Source: Holophagales bacterium (GTDB taxonomy: Bacteria > Acidobacteriota > Thermoanaerobaculia > Multivoradales > JAGPDF01). Taken from it: a stretch of DNA of 64,000 nucleotides. Position numbers and translations under genes: made by a program. Shown piece after piece: positions 28,536 to 36,765 of this stretch. The notes below the pieces were generated by a model, which saw only the letters and a list, made by a program, of their open reading frames with translations, made no database searches and was not told the DNA's origin. The DNA is taken from the NCBI GenBank assembly GCA_016699405.1, contig CP064972.1, positions 3,007,501 to 3,071,500 of the forward strand. The letters run 5' to 3'. Position 1 is the first letter of the stretch; the number at the start of each line of letters is the position of its first letter.

Positions 28536-29474
28536 ATGGTCCGGCTCTTTCACGACGTCGACTGCCTCGAACACCGCGGCCCGCACGGCTATCCGGAGGT
28601 GCCGGAACGACTCTCCGCCGTTCTCGACCGGCTGGCGGAGCCCGCCTGGCGCGAGCGGCGAAGCGACCGCCCCGCGGGCCTCGAAGAGGCCGTCCTCGCG
28701 GTCCACGACGAACGCTACGTGCGGCGCTTCGAACGCGCCTGCGAGCGCGGAGACGGCCTGCTCGATTCGGCCGACAATCCGCTCTCTCCAGGGACCTGGA
28801 AGGCGGCCTGGGCGGCCGTCGGCGCGACGGTCGCCGCACTCGACTGGGTGGTGGCGGCGCCGGGCCGCAAGGCGTTCGCGGCGGTTCGCCCCCCGGGGCA
28901 CCACGCCGAACGCGATCGCGCGATGGGCTTCTGCTTCTTCGGCAACGTGGCGGTGGCGGCCGAACGCGCGATCCGGGGTCACGGGCTCGAACGCGTGGCG
29001 ATATTCGATTTCGACGTGCACCACGGAAACGGAACCCAGCATCTCTTCGAGGAGCGCGGCGACGTCTTCTACGCGAGCGTTCATCAGTTCCCCTTCTATC
29101 CGGGCACCGGTGCACGAAGCGAGCAGGGCCGAGCTGGTGGCGTCGGGGCGACCCTCAACGTGCCGATGTCGGCGGGTTGCGGCGATGCGGCCTACGACGA
29201 AGCGATCGAGCGCGAGATCCTGCCCGCGCTGGCGCGCTTCCGGCCGCAACTGCTCCTGCTGTCGGCGGGCTTCGACGCCTGGCAGGGGGACCCGCTCGGG
29301 GGAATGCGGGTGACGGAGCAGGGCTTTTTCGACTGGAGCCGCCGGCTGGCGAGCCTGGCGGCCGAGTGTTGCGACGGCCGGGTCGTCTCGGTGCTCGAGG
29401 GCGGCTACGACGTCGCCGCCCTGCCGGACCTCGCCGCCTCTCATGTGAAGGGCTTATCTGTTGTCGACGTTTGA
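28536..29474 (+). CDS. histone deacetylase-family protein (acetylpolyamine/acetoin-utilisation type)
   Basis: A 312-aa arginase/deacetylase-fold zinc hydrolase. Motifs are VRPPGHHAERDRAMGFCFFGNVA (tandem His at about residue 120), the zinc ligands in FDFDVHHGNGTQ (about 157-167) and SAGFDAWQGDP (about 244), and the C-terminal VLEGGYDVAAL. Bacterial members deacetylate small molecules, polyamines or proteins; the substrate is unknown. A second, larger homologue lies at 57298-59160. The C-terminal 3 nt overlap the -35 box of the next gene's promoter. Confidence 0.9.
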   Translation: MVRLFHDVDCLEHRGPHGYPEVPERLSAVLDRLAEPAWRERRSDRPAGLEEAVLAVHDERYVRRFERACERGDGLLDSADNPLSPGTWKAAWAAVGATVAALDWVVAAPGRKAFAAVRPPGHHAERDRAMGFCFFGNVAVAAERAIRGHGLERVAIFDFDVHHGNGTQHLFEERGDVFYASVHQFPFYPGTGARSEQGRAGGVGATLNVPMSAGCGDAAYDEAIEREILPALARFRPQLLLLSAGFDAWQGDPLGGMRVTEQGFFDWSRRLASLAAECCDGRVVSVLEGGYDVAALPDLAASHVKGLSVVDV

Positions 29475-29499
29475 CTTGCGCATTCGGGGGGCGTACACT
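29471..29499 (+). promoter_or_regulatory. strong sigma-70 promoter for the three-repeat secreted protein
   Basis: TTGACT (29471-29476), an exact 17-nt spacer, then TACACT (29494-29499). The -35 overlaps the deacetylase stop codon. The gene starts at 29621, giving an unusually long ~115-nt leader for this window, which could hold regulatory structure. Confidence 0.7.
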
Positions 29500-29620
29500 T
29501 TGTGCCAAGTGACGGACGTCGCTCGAGCCAACGAGGTCGTCGCCTGCGGCGGGGGTATGGCGGAACGCCTGTCTCTCTGCGATCGCGCGCGACACCGCAG
29601 TGCGGCCGAAGGAGAGCACG

Positions 29621-30850
29621 ATGACGCGTAAGACGTGGACGCTGTTGCTCGCAGGGCTCTTCGCCCTCGCCGCTCCGGGGCTCGCCGCCGCTCCGTTCGG
29701 TCACTTCGGAGGCATCATCGGCGGCGCCAACGCGGGTGGCGGGTTCCTGCCGCTGCACGGATGGGCGCTCGACGACGGTGGCATCGCCCGGGTCGAGATC
29801 TGGGTCGATGGTCAGCCGGCCGGCACCGCCTACTACGGCTTCGCGCGGCCGGACGTGCAGGCGATGTATCCCGGTTACCCGGACTCGCCGACTGCCGGTT
29901 TCGGCTTCGAGCTCAACTCGGCGCTGTGGCTCAACGGCATGCACACGATCACCGCCGTGATGGTGAGCAAGTCGGGCGAGCGCGTGACCTACGGCCAGCA
30001 GTACTCGATTCTCTTCACCAACACCACGCACACGCTGGTGCCGTTCGGGGCGATCGACTTCCCCCATTCGTCGGCGCAGATGTTCGGCAACTGCGACCTG
30101 AGCGACCCGGTCCGCCGCTACAGTGTGGTCACCGGATACGCCCTCGACACCGGCATCGAGCTCGGCGACACGGGAGTGAAGTGGGTCGAGCTGCTGATCA
30201 ACGGTGCGGTCTACGCCAACACGGTGACCGACTCCTTCTACAGCGACGCGACCGGCGGCTGGTCGAACTTCTTCGGCCTGCCGCGTCCCGAGATCAAGAC
30301 CCGGTACCCGTCGATCCCCAACGCTTTCAACAGCGGCTACCGATTCGTCCTCGATATCGGCGTGCTCGTCGCCCTCGGCTTCGACCAGGGCTTCCACGAG
30401 CTGACCGTGCGCGTCGGCGACTACTCGGGGCAGGTGGCGAACATCGCCGAGATCCCGGTGGTCTTCCTTTGCGACTACGCGGTGGGCGCCGAAGGCTCGG
30501 TGGGCGGGATCTCGTTCCCGGTGCCCAACGGCATCTACGGCGGTTCGGCGGTCACCTTCACCGGTTGGGCGCTCGATTGGCAAGGGATCGACCGGGTGCG
30601 GATCTTCGTCGACGGACTCGAGCTGGGCGACGCCACTTACGGGCTCGTCTACCCCGGGCTGAACCTCTACTACCCGGGCTATCCCGATACGCCGGCAGGC
30701 GGCTGGTCGTTCACCTGGGATGCCACGCGCTACGCGGACGGCGTCCACACCCTCCAAGTCGTGGCGCGCGACGAGCTCGGCGCCGACACGGTGATCGGTG
30801 AGGTGACCTTCCTCACCGACTCCTACTTCGGCGGAGGCGGCGGGCACTGA
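29621..30850 (+). CDS. secreted protein with three Ig-like repeats
   Basis: A 409-aa exported protein (signal peptide 1-24 ending GLAAA). It contains three ~110-residue beta-sandwich repeats, each marked by GWALD or GYALD, VxIWVDG-type strands and a Y/YPxYPD turn before a GxxFxxD strand. The units are at residues ~22-135, ~145-270 and ~290-405. The third repeat is closest to the first. The tail is Gly-rich (FGGGGGH). The layout recalls adhesin or cell-surface Ig-like domains, with no catalytic signature. An AAGGAG site precedes the ATG at 29621, and a strong promoter and strong terminator frame it, suggesting high expression. Confidence 0.7.
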   Translation: MTRKTWTLLLAGLFALAAPGLAAAPFGHFGGIIGGANAGGGFLPLHGWALDDGGIARVEIWVDGQPAGTAYYGFARPDVQAMYPGYPDSPTAGFGFELNSALWLNGMHTITAVMVSKSGERVTYGQQYSILFTNTTHTLVPFGAIDFPHSSAQMFGNCDLSDPVRRYSVVTGYALDTGIELGDTGVKWVELLINGAVYANTVTDSFYSDATGGWSNFFGLPRPEIKTRYPSIPNAFNSGYRFVLDIGVLVALGFDQGFHELTVRVGDYSGQVANIAEIPVVFLCDYAVGAEGSVGGISFPVPNGIYGGSAVTFTGWALDWQGIDRVRIFVDGLELGDATYGLVYPGLNLYYPGYPDTPAGGWSFTWDATRYADGVHTLQVVARDELGADTVIGEVTFLTDSYFGGGGGH

Positions 30851-30894
30851 CGTCCGCGACCTGCGCCGACGCAGGTCAAGAGCATTCGCGATTC

Positions 30895-30930
30895 GGGCCG
30901 GGCCCTTCGGGTCCCGGCCCTTTCGTTTTT
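30895..30930 (+). terminator. strong Rho-independent terminator
   Basis: An 8-bp perfect stem GGGCCGGG/CCCGGCCC extends through a mismatch into C-G pairs capped by a TTCG tetraloop, followed by TTTCGTTTTT. The clearest intrinsic terminator in the window, ending the secreted-protein gene. Confidence 0.9.
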
Positions 30931-31241
30931 CCGGGGAACGTCGCTGTCGCGGGCGCGCCGTACTCTTGGATCGAACGGGGTTGACCCGAGGCGTCGGGCC
31001 GAGCGGCCCCGGGTCGAGGTGGCTCCGTGCCCCTCGATGGGCGAGCCCGCGTCGAAACGGCGAGGTCGCGGCGGCCGCTCGGCGTCGCGTGCGCACGCGC
31101 TGCGTCGAGAGGAAGGCGGCCTGTTCCGAGCTGGCGAAGGGGCCAGGGTCAGCGCCAGCGTGCGAGTCCCGGGCGAGCGCTGCCGCGAGGTCTCGAGATG
31201 CGGGTTGCGTGCCCGGGCTTCGAGAAGCCGCGGGGCTCGGC
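30931..31241. other. intergenic stretch with no gene seen
   Basis: About 310 bp downstream of the terminator and of the ctpA-like gene (convergent). I find no tRNA, RNase P, SRP RNA or tmRNA signature and no small frame with a credible start. A GACCCGAGG...CCCCGGGTC hairpin near 30983-31018 is the only local structure noted. Confidence 0.4.
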
Positions 31242-32873
31242 TCAGCGCACGGAGGCGGTGCGGGACGTCGCTCCGGGGCGGCCGATCGCTTCGCGCCGGG
31301 CCAGCAGCTCGGCAGCCCGGTCGAACTGACGCAGGGCGGTTTGCACCTGCGCGTCGCCTTCGGCGAGCGCGGCGTGCGCTGCCTCGAGCCCGAATGCGGA
31401 GCTCAGGACGTCGGCGCGCAGTTGGCGGAGCGCCGCGGCGCGCGTTGCCTCGTCGGCGAGGCCGTGTGCGACGTCCTCGGCCGAGTCCACCTTCTGCTCG
31501 ACGACCCAGCGCTGGAACTCGTCGAGGAGGGCGGCCTCGGGGCGCCAGTCGCGGGACGGGACCGGCCGCCTGCCCTGGAGCTCGATGGCGAAATTGAAGA
31601 AGGCGTTGTGCGCCAGCAGGAACTGGGCGTACTCGGGAAGCTCCGTGGGCTCGACCACCAGGTCGGGCGTGATGCCGCCGCCGCCGTACACCTTGCGACC
31701 GAGGTCGGTGCTGAACTCCTCGGCGGGTGCTACCGGCTTCGGCAGGTGTTCGGCGGAGGTCCCGGTCGCTTCGTCGGCCTCTTCGGAACGTGTGTAGTAG
31801 TCCCAGTACGAGCTGTAATCGCGCTGGATCAGACGGCCGGAGGGGGTGTAGTACTTGGCAGTGGTCAGGGCGATGCCGGCGCCGTACGAGAGGTTGTAGA
31901 CCGTCTGCACGAGCCCCTTGCCCCAGGTCGTGGTGCCGATGACCAGGCCGACGTCATGGTCCTGGATCGCTCCGGACAGGATCTCGGCGGCGGACGCCGT
32001 CCCGGTGTTGACGAGGACGATCAGCGGAACGCCGAGATCGGGATGGTCGGCGCCGGCGTTCCAGCTCTGGAAGGCGTCGCGGGTGCGCCCGCGGGTCTCG
32101 ACGATCTTGGCCCCCGGCGGCAGGAACTGATCGGCGACTTCGATCGCCTGGTCGAGCAGCCCGCCGCCGTTGTTGCGCAGGTCGAGCAGCAGTCGTTTCA
32201 TTCCCTGCTGGCGCAACTGCGCGAGAGCGCGCGTCACCTCGCCACCGGTCGAGCGCGAAAAATCGCTGATCGACAGGTAGCCGGTCCCCGGAGCGATCAT
32301 GTAGGCGTAGCGGACGGTGGTCTGGGGGATCTCGGCCCGGGTCACCGTGAACTCGAGCGGCTCGGTGAGTCCGCGCCGGACGATGGCGATCCGGACCTGG
32401 GTTCCTTTGGGTCCCTTGAGCTTCTGGACCGCCTCGTCGAGCGACAGTGGCTCGGTCGGCTCGCCGTTGATCGTGCTGATCACGTCGCCGGCACGAATGC
32501 CGAGCCGGGACGCCGGGGTCCCCTCGATGGGCGAGATCACGGTGAGCTGGCCGTTGCGCACGCCGACCAGGATGCCGAGCCCGTAGAAACTGCCCTGCTG
32601 CCGCTCGCGCATCGAGGAGTAGGCGACCGGAGTCAGGAAGTTGGTGTGCGGATCGAGGGGACGGAGCATCCCCTGGATCGAGGCGAAGGCCAGGTCGCGA
32701 TGGCTCACCTCGGCGCCGAAGCTGCTCTTGGCGACCGTGACCAGCTCGGTGTAGAGGCGCAGCCGCTGCCGGACCTCGTCGCTCATTGCCAGCAGGCGAT
32801 TGCCGAACAGTCCGCCCCCGACGAGAGCGACGACGAAAAGGACGAGGGCGGCGCGGCGCCAGGGCTTGCGCAT
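31242..32873 (-). CDS. carboxy-terminal processing protease (S41, CtpA-like)
   Basis: A 543-aa periplasmic serine protease with an N-terminal membrane anchor (residues ~8-26) and a PDZ domain (~90-170, GLGILVGVRNGQLTVISPIEGTPA). The S41 core follows, with Ser294 (NTGTASAAEIL) and Lys319 (TWGKGLVQT) as the catalytic dyad. A helical C-terminal region of ~110 residues follows the core. The ATG at 32873 is preceded by TAGACT 7 nt upstream, fitting the leaderless pattern. It probably processes envelope proteins. Divergent from tatA. Confidence 0.92.
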   Translation of the reverse strand: MRKPWRRAALVLFVVALVGGGLFGNRLLAMSDEVRQRLRLYTELVTVAKSSFGAEVSHRDLAFASIQGMLRPLDPHTNFLTPVAYSSMRERQQGSFYGLGILVGVRNGQLTVISPIEGTPASRLGIRAGDVISTINGEPTEPLSLDEAVQKLKGPKGTQVRIAIVRRGLTEPLEFTVTRAEIPQTTVRYAYMIAPGTGYLSISDFSRSTGGEVTRALAQLRQQGMKRLLLDLRNNGGGLLDQAIEVADQFLPPGAKIVETRGRTRDAFQSWNAGADHPDLGVPLIVLVNTGTASAAEILSGAIQDHDVGLVIGTTTWGKGLVQTVYNLSYGAGIALTTAKYYTPSGRLIQRDYSSYWDYYTRSEEADEATGTSAEHLPKPVAPAEEFSTDLGRKVYGGGGITPDLVVEPTELPEYAQFLLAHNAFFNFAIELQGRRPVPSRDWRPEAALLDEFQRWVVEQKVDSAEDVAHGLADEATRAAALRQLRADVLSSAFGLEAAHAALAEGDAQVQTALRQFDRAAELLARREAIGRPGATSRTASVR

Positions 32874-32880
32874 GGCGCGG

Positions 32881-32886
32881 AGTCTA
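32881..32886 (-). promoter_or_regulatory. -10 box for leaderless ctpA-like gene
   Basis: Minus strand TAGACT ends 7 nt before the ATG at 32873. No ribosome binding site lies in between. Confidence 0.45.
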
Positions 32887-32905
32887 CCATCGGCCCTGTC
32901 GCTCC

Positions 32906-32934
32906 TTGACTTCCCTCCCGCGCGAGCCGATGAT
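32906..32934 (+). promoter_or_regulatory. sigma-70-type promoter for tatA-tatC
   Basis: TTGACT (32906-32911), a 17-nt spacer, then GATGAT (32929-32934), 15 nt before the tatA ATG. Nearly identical to the promoter at 15334-15306. Confidence 0.55.
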
Positions 32935-32949
32935 TCGCGGCGGACTGCC

Positions 32950-33333
32950 ATGCTCGGATCGATCGGACTACCAGAGCTGCTCTTCATCATGGTCCTCGCC
33001 CTCTTGATCTTCGGGCCCAAGCGGTTGCCGGAGATCGGGAAGACGCTGGGCAAGGGACTGTCCGAGTTTCGGCGGGCGACCAACGACCTCAAGCGGACGA
33101 TCGACACCGAGATCCTCTCCGTGGACGACGACCGGCGGTTGCCGTCCTCGATCCCGCCGGTGTCTCCCCGCCGCCCGCTCGCCACCGAGACGACGGTCGC
33201 CGCCGAGCCGTCCGTCCCGACAGCGAGCACGTCGCCCGAGCCTGCTGCGGCTCCGCCGGCAGCGCCGGTCGAGTCCGAGGCGAGCGACGCGGCGCCGGAG
33301 GCGGTCGTCCCGCCGGAGACGCCGCCGGCGTAG
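32950..33333 (+). CDS. tatA: twin-arginine translocase subunit TatA/TatB
   Basis: A 127-aa protein with the hallmark N-terminus: a short hydrophobic helix (GLPELLFIMVLALLIF), then GPKRLPEIGKTLGKGLSEFRRA forming the hinge and amphipathic helix. The rest is a long Pro/Ala/Glu-rich disordered tail. Both TatA and TatB have this fold. The Pro after the helix and the tail length make assignment to A or B uncertain. It is 15 nt upstream of tatC and forms a minimal two-component Tat unit. Confidence 0.88.
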   Translation: MLGSIGLPELLFIMVLALLIFGPKRLPEIGKTLGKGLSEFRRATNDLKRTIDTEILSVDDDRRLPSSIPPVSPRRPLATETTVAAEPSVPTASTSPEPAAAPPAAPVESEASDAAPEAVVPPETPPA

Positions 33334-33348
33334 GCCGCCCACGTCCGC

Positions 33349-34146
33349 ATGACGCCCACTCTCGAGCCACGCGTGCCTCGCGCGACGGGGGCGCCGCCTC
33401 CCGAGCTCCCGCGGATGACCCTGCTCGAACATCTCGAAGAGCTGCGTCGCCGGTTGGTCTGGTCGCTCGCGGCACTGGCGGCCGGGGTGGCGGCGACGCT
33501 CGCCTACAGCCCCGAGATCGTCCGCTTCCTGGCCGCGCCGATCTACCGCGTGATGCCGCCGGGAAGCAAGCTCGCCTTCCTCGGGGTCACCGACCCGTTC
33601 ATGTTGTATTTCAAGGTGGCGCTGCTCGCCGGTGCCTTTCTCGCCTTTCCGGTGATCCTCTGGCAAGTCTGGCTCTTCATCTCGCCCGGCCTCTATCCGA
33701 GCGAGCGACGGTGGGCCGGGCCGTTCATCTTCTTCGGCTGGTTCTTCTTCGTGGCGGGCGGGGCGTTCGCCTACTACATCGCCTTTCCCTTCACCGTCGA
33801 GTTCCTGCTCGACTTGGGCAAGGACTTCCAGGCGGTGATCACCGCCGATCGCTACTTCAGCTTCCTGATGACGATCGTCCTCGGGCTCGGCCTGATGTTC
33901 GAGTTGCCGATCCTCATCGTCCTGCTGGCGGCGATCGGTCTGGTGACACCGCGCTTCCTGTTGCGCCACTTCCGCTGGGCGGTGCTGATCATCTTCGTCG
34001 TCTCGGCGATCGTCACGCCGACCTCCGACATCGTGAACCTCTGCCTCTTCGCGGTGCCGACCATCGGGCTCTACCTGCTGGGCATCGCCGGTGCGGCGCT
34101 CGTTTCGCGCGCCAAACGCAAGCGGGCGGAAGCGGCAGCTGCCTGA
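33349..34146 (+). CDS. tatC: twin-arginine translocase subunit TatC
   Basis: A 265-aa protein with six transmembrane helices and the family signatures: MTLLEHLEELRRRL at residues ~23-36 (signal-peptide-binding Glu), FKVALLAGAFLAFPVILWQVWLFISPGLYPSERR, and the F-x-F...Y-F-x-F loop around RYFSFLMTIVLGLGLMFELP. It docks RR-signal peptides and pairs with the TatA-like product upstream to export folded proteins. Confidence 0.97.
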   Translation: MTPTLEPRVPRATGAPPPELPRMTLLEHLEELRRRLVWSLAALAAGVAATLAYSPEIVRFLAAPIYRVMPPGSKLAFLGVTDPFMLYFKVALLAGAFLAFPVILWQVWLFISPGLYPSERRWAGPFIFFGWFFFVAGGAFAYYIAFPFTVEFLLDLGKDFQAVITADRYFSFLMTIVLGLGLMFELPILIVLLAAIGLVTPRFLLRHFRWAVLIIFVVSAIVTPTSDIVNLCLFAVPTIGLYLLGIAGAALVSRAKRKRAEAAAA

Positions 34147-34188
34147 GCGGCAAGCTCGGCCCCCGGCGAGTCGGCCGGGTCCTCGTCG

Positions 34189-35235
34189 TCAGATGATCTC
34201 GAGCGTCGGACGTTCGGCGGCGACCACGTCGCCGACGGCCGCGGCCTGGTGCCCGGATTCGAGCAGCGCGGCGAGCAGCGCGGCGGCGCGCTCGGCGGGC
34301 ACGGCGATCAACAACCCGCCGGAGGTCTGCGGGTCGAACAACAGCTCGCGGCCAGCGGCGTCGAGTGGCCTGCGGAGGAGGAGATCGTCACCGGCAAATC
34401 GGGCGTTGAGCTCCGTGCAGCCGGTCGAGATGCCGTCCGCCACGCAGGCAGCGAAGCCCGGATAGCTCGGCAGGGCGGCGTGCTCGACCTGCAGGGCGAC
34501 ACCGGAGGCTCGAGCGAGGGTCAGCGCGTGGCCCGCGAGTCCGAACCCGGTCACGTCGGTCGCGGCATGGGCGCCGTGTCCGAGCGCGAAGTGCGAGGCG
34601 ACGTCGTTGAGGCGCTCCATTCCGGCGAGCGCCGGCTCGAGACCGGCCTCGTCGATCTTCTCGGCCTTGAAGGCGTTGACCAGCACGCCCGTGCCGAGCG
34701 GCTTGGTGAGCAGGAGGCGATCCCCGGGACGGGCGCCGGCGTTCGTGAGCAGGCGGGACGGATCGGCGAGTCCGACGACCGCCAGACCGTACTTCAGCTC
34801 CTCGTCACGCACCGAGTGGCCGCCGAGCAGCGCGGTGCGGGTCTCGCGCAGGACGTCGGCTGCACCGGCAAGGATCTCCGCGGTCACCTCGTCGGGGACG
34901 TAGCGCGGGATCATGCAGAGGTTGAGGGCGAAGATCGGCCGACCTCCCATCGCCCAGACGTCGGAGAGCGAATTCGCGGCAGCGACTCGCCCGAAACGAC
35001 GCGGGTCGTCGCAGACCGGCATGATGAAGTCGGCAGTCGCCACGAGCCCGCGGTCGTCGAGCCGGAACACACCGGCATCGTCGCCGGTCTCGGGACCGAC
35101 AATCACCTCGTCCATCCGGTTCGCCCGGAGGAGAGGACCGAGCAGCGAAGACAGGTCCCCCGGACCGATCTTGCCCGCTCAACCCCCGCTGGTGGCCGCG
35201 TTGCTCAGTCGGAACTTCCTGCGCCAGAACGCCAT
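34189..35235 (-). CDS. selD: selenophosphate synthetase SelD, selenocysteine-containing
   Basis: A 348-residue enzyme making selenophosphate from selenide and ATP. The apparent ORF begins at Met40 (35115), but homology continues upstream. The ATG at 35235 reads FRLSNAATSGG, then an in-frame UGA (35181-35179) followed by AGKIGPGDL. This aligns with E. coli RLTQYSHGAG-C17-GCKISPKVL, placing the UGA at the catalytic Cys17/Sec position and Lys22 at catalytic Lys20. Downstream are GDDAGVF, ATADFIMP, GGHSV, TDVTGFGL and DPQTSGGLL. A hairpin suited to a bacterial SECIS follows the UGA. It starts 9 nt after lpxL and ends the kds operon. Confidence 0.93.
35148..35172 (-). promoter_or_regulatory. candidate bacterial SECIS hairpin in selD
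   Basis: Starting 6 nt after the UGA: AAGA pairs with TCTT, a 2x2 internal loop (TC/TG), then GGTCC pairs with GGACC around a GGG loop. It sits slightly closer to the UGA than the E. coli fdhF element but has the expected stem-bulge-stem form with G in the apical loop for SelB. Confidence 0.55.
35179..35181 (-). other. UGA selenocysteine codon in selD
   Basis: TGA in frame between GGT (Gly18) and GCG (Ala20). The reading frame is open and family-conserved on both sides, and the codon falls at the active-site Cys/Sec column of SelD. Confidence 0.9.
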
Positions 35236-35244
35236 GGGCGCATT

Positions 35245-36180
35245 CTACGGGGAAGCGGTGGGGAGCTGACCGCTCGCCGGCGGTTTCGTCCGCCAGCGGC
35301 GGTGGAACCAGACCCACTGCTCGGGACGGCGTCGCACCTGACGTTCGATCGCCGCCGTGAGCGCGGCGGTCGCCACGACCGGGTCGGTTGGCAACGGTCC
35401 TGTCGGCTCGATGGTGACCTGATGGTGGCCGTCGTCCTGTCGTTCGATGAAGGCGGTGACGACCGCGGCGTCGAAACGCAGGGCAAGGTCGGCCGCGCCG
35501 AGGGGGGTGAAGGCGGGCCGTCCGAAAAACGGCACCCAGTCGCCGTCGACGCGGGTGTCCTGGTCGATCAACATGCCGATTCCGCCACTGCCGCGAACGG
35601 CACGCAAGAGGGCGCGCGCCGATCCCGCTTCGCCGCGTTGGATCGTCGTCGAGCCGAAGCGAGCGCGCAAGGAGAGCAGCAGGCGATCGAGATACGGATC
35701 CTCGAGCCGCCGGGCGACGACATGGAGCGGCAGGCCGCGACAGCCCAGCCAGGCGGCGAGGAGCTCCCAGTTGCCGCAGTGGCCGGTCACCACGAGGACC
35801 GGACGGCCCTGCCGCTTGGCCTCGTCGATCGCTTCCCAACCGGTCGACGCCACGCGCCGCAGGACGCTGGCGCTCTCCTTGTCGGCGAGGTGAAGGCACT
35901 CGGCGAGGGTCGTTCCGAGATGATCGAAGGTCGCGCGGGCGATGTCGCGGCGCCGCCTCGCGTCGAGCTCGGGAAAGGCCAGCGCGAGGTGATCGAGCGC
36001 CCGGCGACGGTCGCGGCGCGAGAGATGCCAGAGCAAGCGCCCCAGGCCGGCGCCGGTGGCCTGCGCCTCCTCCCACGACAGGTCGCGGAAGAACGCGGTC
36101 AGCAGCCAGGCGAGCGGGCGGAGCAACAGGCGGTCGCGCCACGCGTGACGCGTCCGAGACGGAGTGGCCAAGCCGCTCAC
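35245..36180 (-). CDS. lipid A biosynthesis acyltransferase (LpxL/HtrB family)
   Basis: A 311-aa inner-membrane acyltransferase adding a secondary acyl chain to KDO-lipid IVA. Its HxxxxE catalytic motif is HCGNWE in VLVVTGHCGNWELLA. GMLIDQD, PFFGRPAFTPLG and the C-terminal WVWFHRRWR are family blocks. The GTG at 36180 overlaps the kdsC stop (GTGA). A longer frame to 36249 would overlap kdsC by 73 nt and is less likely. Placement right after the KDO genes fits the late acyltransferase step, which needs KDO on its substrate. Confidence 0.9.
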   Translation of the reverse strand: MSGLATPSRTRHAWRDRLLLRPLAWLLTAFFRDLSWEEAQATGAGLGRLLWHLSRRDRRRALDHLALAFPELDARRRRDIARATFDHLGTTLAECLHLADKESASVLRRVASTGWEAIDEAKRQGRPVLVVTGHCGNWELLAAWLGCRGLPLHVVARRLEDPYLDRLLLSLRARFGSTTIQRGEAGSARALLRAVRGSGGIGMLIDQDTRVDGDWVPFFGRPAFTPLGAADLALRFDAAVVTAFIERQDDGHHQVTIEPTGPLPTDPVVATAALTAAIERQVRRRPEQWVWFHRRWRTKPPASGQLPTASP

Positions 36181-36749
36181 CCGCCGCGCGAAGCGCCGGA
36201 CCACTGGGCGACGAGCGACTCCCAGCTGCCGCGAGCGCGCAGCAGCCATTCGACCGCTTCGCGTACCGCTCCCTGTCCCCCCGGCGAACCGAGCACCCGG
36301 TCGACCGCCGAGCGGACCTCGGGGACGGCATCGGCCGGACAGAAGGAGAGCCCGGCGCGGTGGATCACCGGCAGATCGGGCAGGTCGTCGCCGATGTAGG
36401 CGACGCGCTCGGGGCGCGTGGCATGGGCCGTCAGGAAGCTGTTGTAGGAGCGCAGCTTGTCGTCGCGTCCCATCATCACCGCGTCGAGGTCGAGCTCGGC
36501 GGCCCGCCGACCGAGAGCCGCCGAGCGGCGCGAGGAGAGCAGACCCACGCGGACGCCGGCTCGCCGGGCGATCTGCATCCCGAGACCGTCGCGCACGTGG
36601 AAGACCTTGAGCGCCTCGCCCGAGCCGCTGTAGTAGAGCCGTCCGTCGGTCAGGACCCCGTCGACGTCGAGCAACAGCCAGTCGATCAGCTGTGCGCGCC
36701 GCACGGCACGGATGTCGAACTCGGCCGCTCCTGGAGAGCCTGTCTTCAT
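36177..36749 (-). CDS. kdsC: 3-deoxy-D-manno-octulosonate 8-phosphate phosphatase KdsC
   Basis: A 190-aa HAD-family phosphatase of the C0 cap-less type. Nucleophile and acid are D28 and D30 in LLLDVDGVLTDGRLYY. VRDGLGMQIARRAGVRVGLLSSR, GRDDKL and YIGDDLPDLPVI complete motifs II-IV. It removes phosphate from KDO-8-P. AGGAGGC lies a few nt before the ATG, 16 nt after kdsD. Confidence 0.95.
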   Translation of the reverse strand: MKTGSPGAAEFDIRAVRRAQLIDWLLLDVDGVLTDGRLYYSGSGEALKVFHVRDGLGMQIARRAGVRVGLLSSRRSAALGRRAAELDLDAVMMGRDDKLRSYNSFLTAHATRPERVAYIGDDLPDLPVIHRAGLSFCPADAVPEVRSAVDRVLGSPGGQGAVREAVEWLLRARGSWESLVAQWSGASRGG

Positions 36750-36765
36750 CGCCTTGCCTCCTGAC

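Noticed and set aside
30931..31241. A structured RNA (SRP, RNase P or 6S) in the gene-free stretch
   Set aside because: None of the conserved sequence blocks of these RNAs is present; only a short hairpin is visible.
35179..35181. The UGA as an ordinary stop, making selD start at 35115
   Set aside because: This would remove the catalytic Cys/Sec and Lys of SelD, while the discarded 39 codons match the family exactly.
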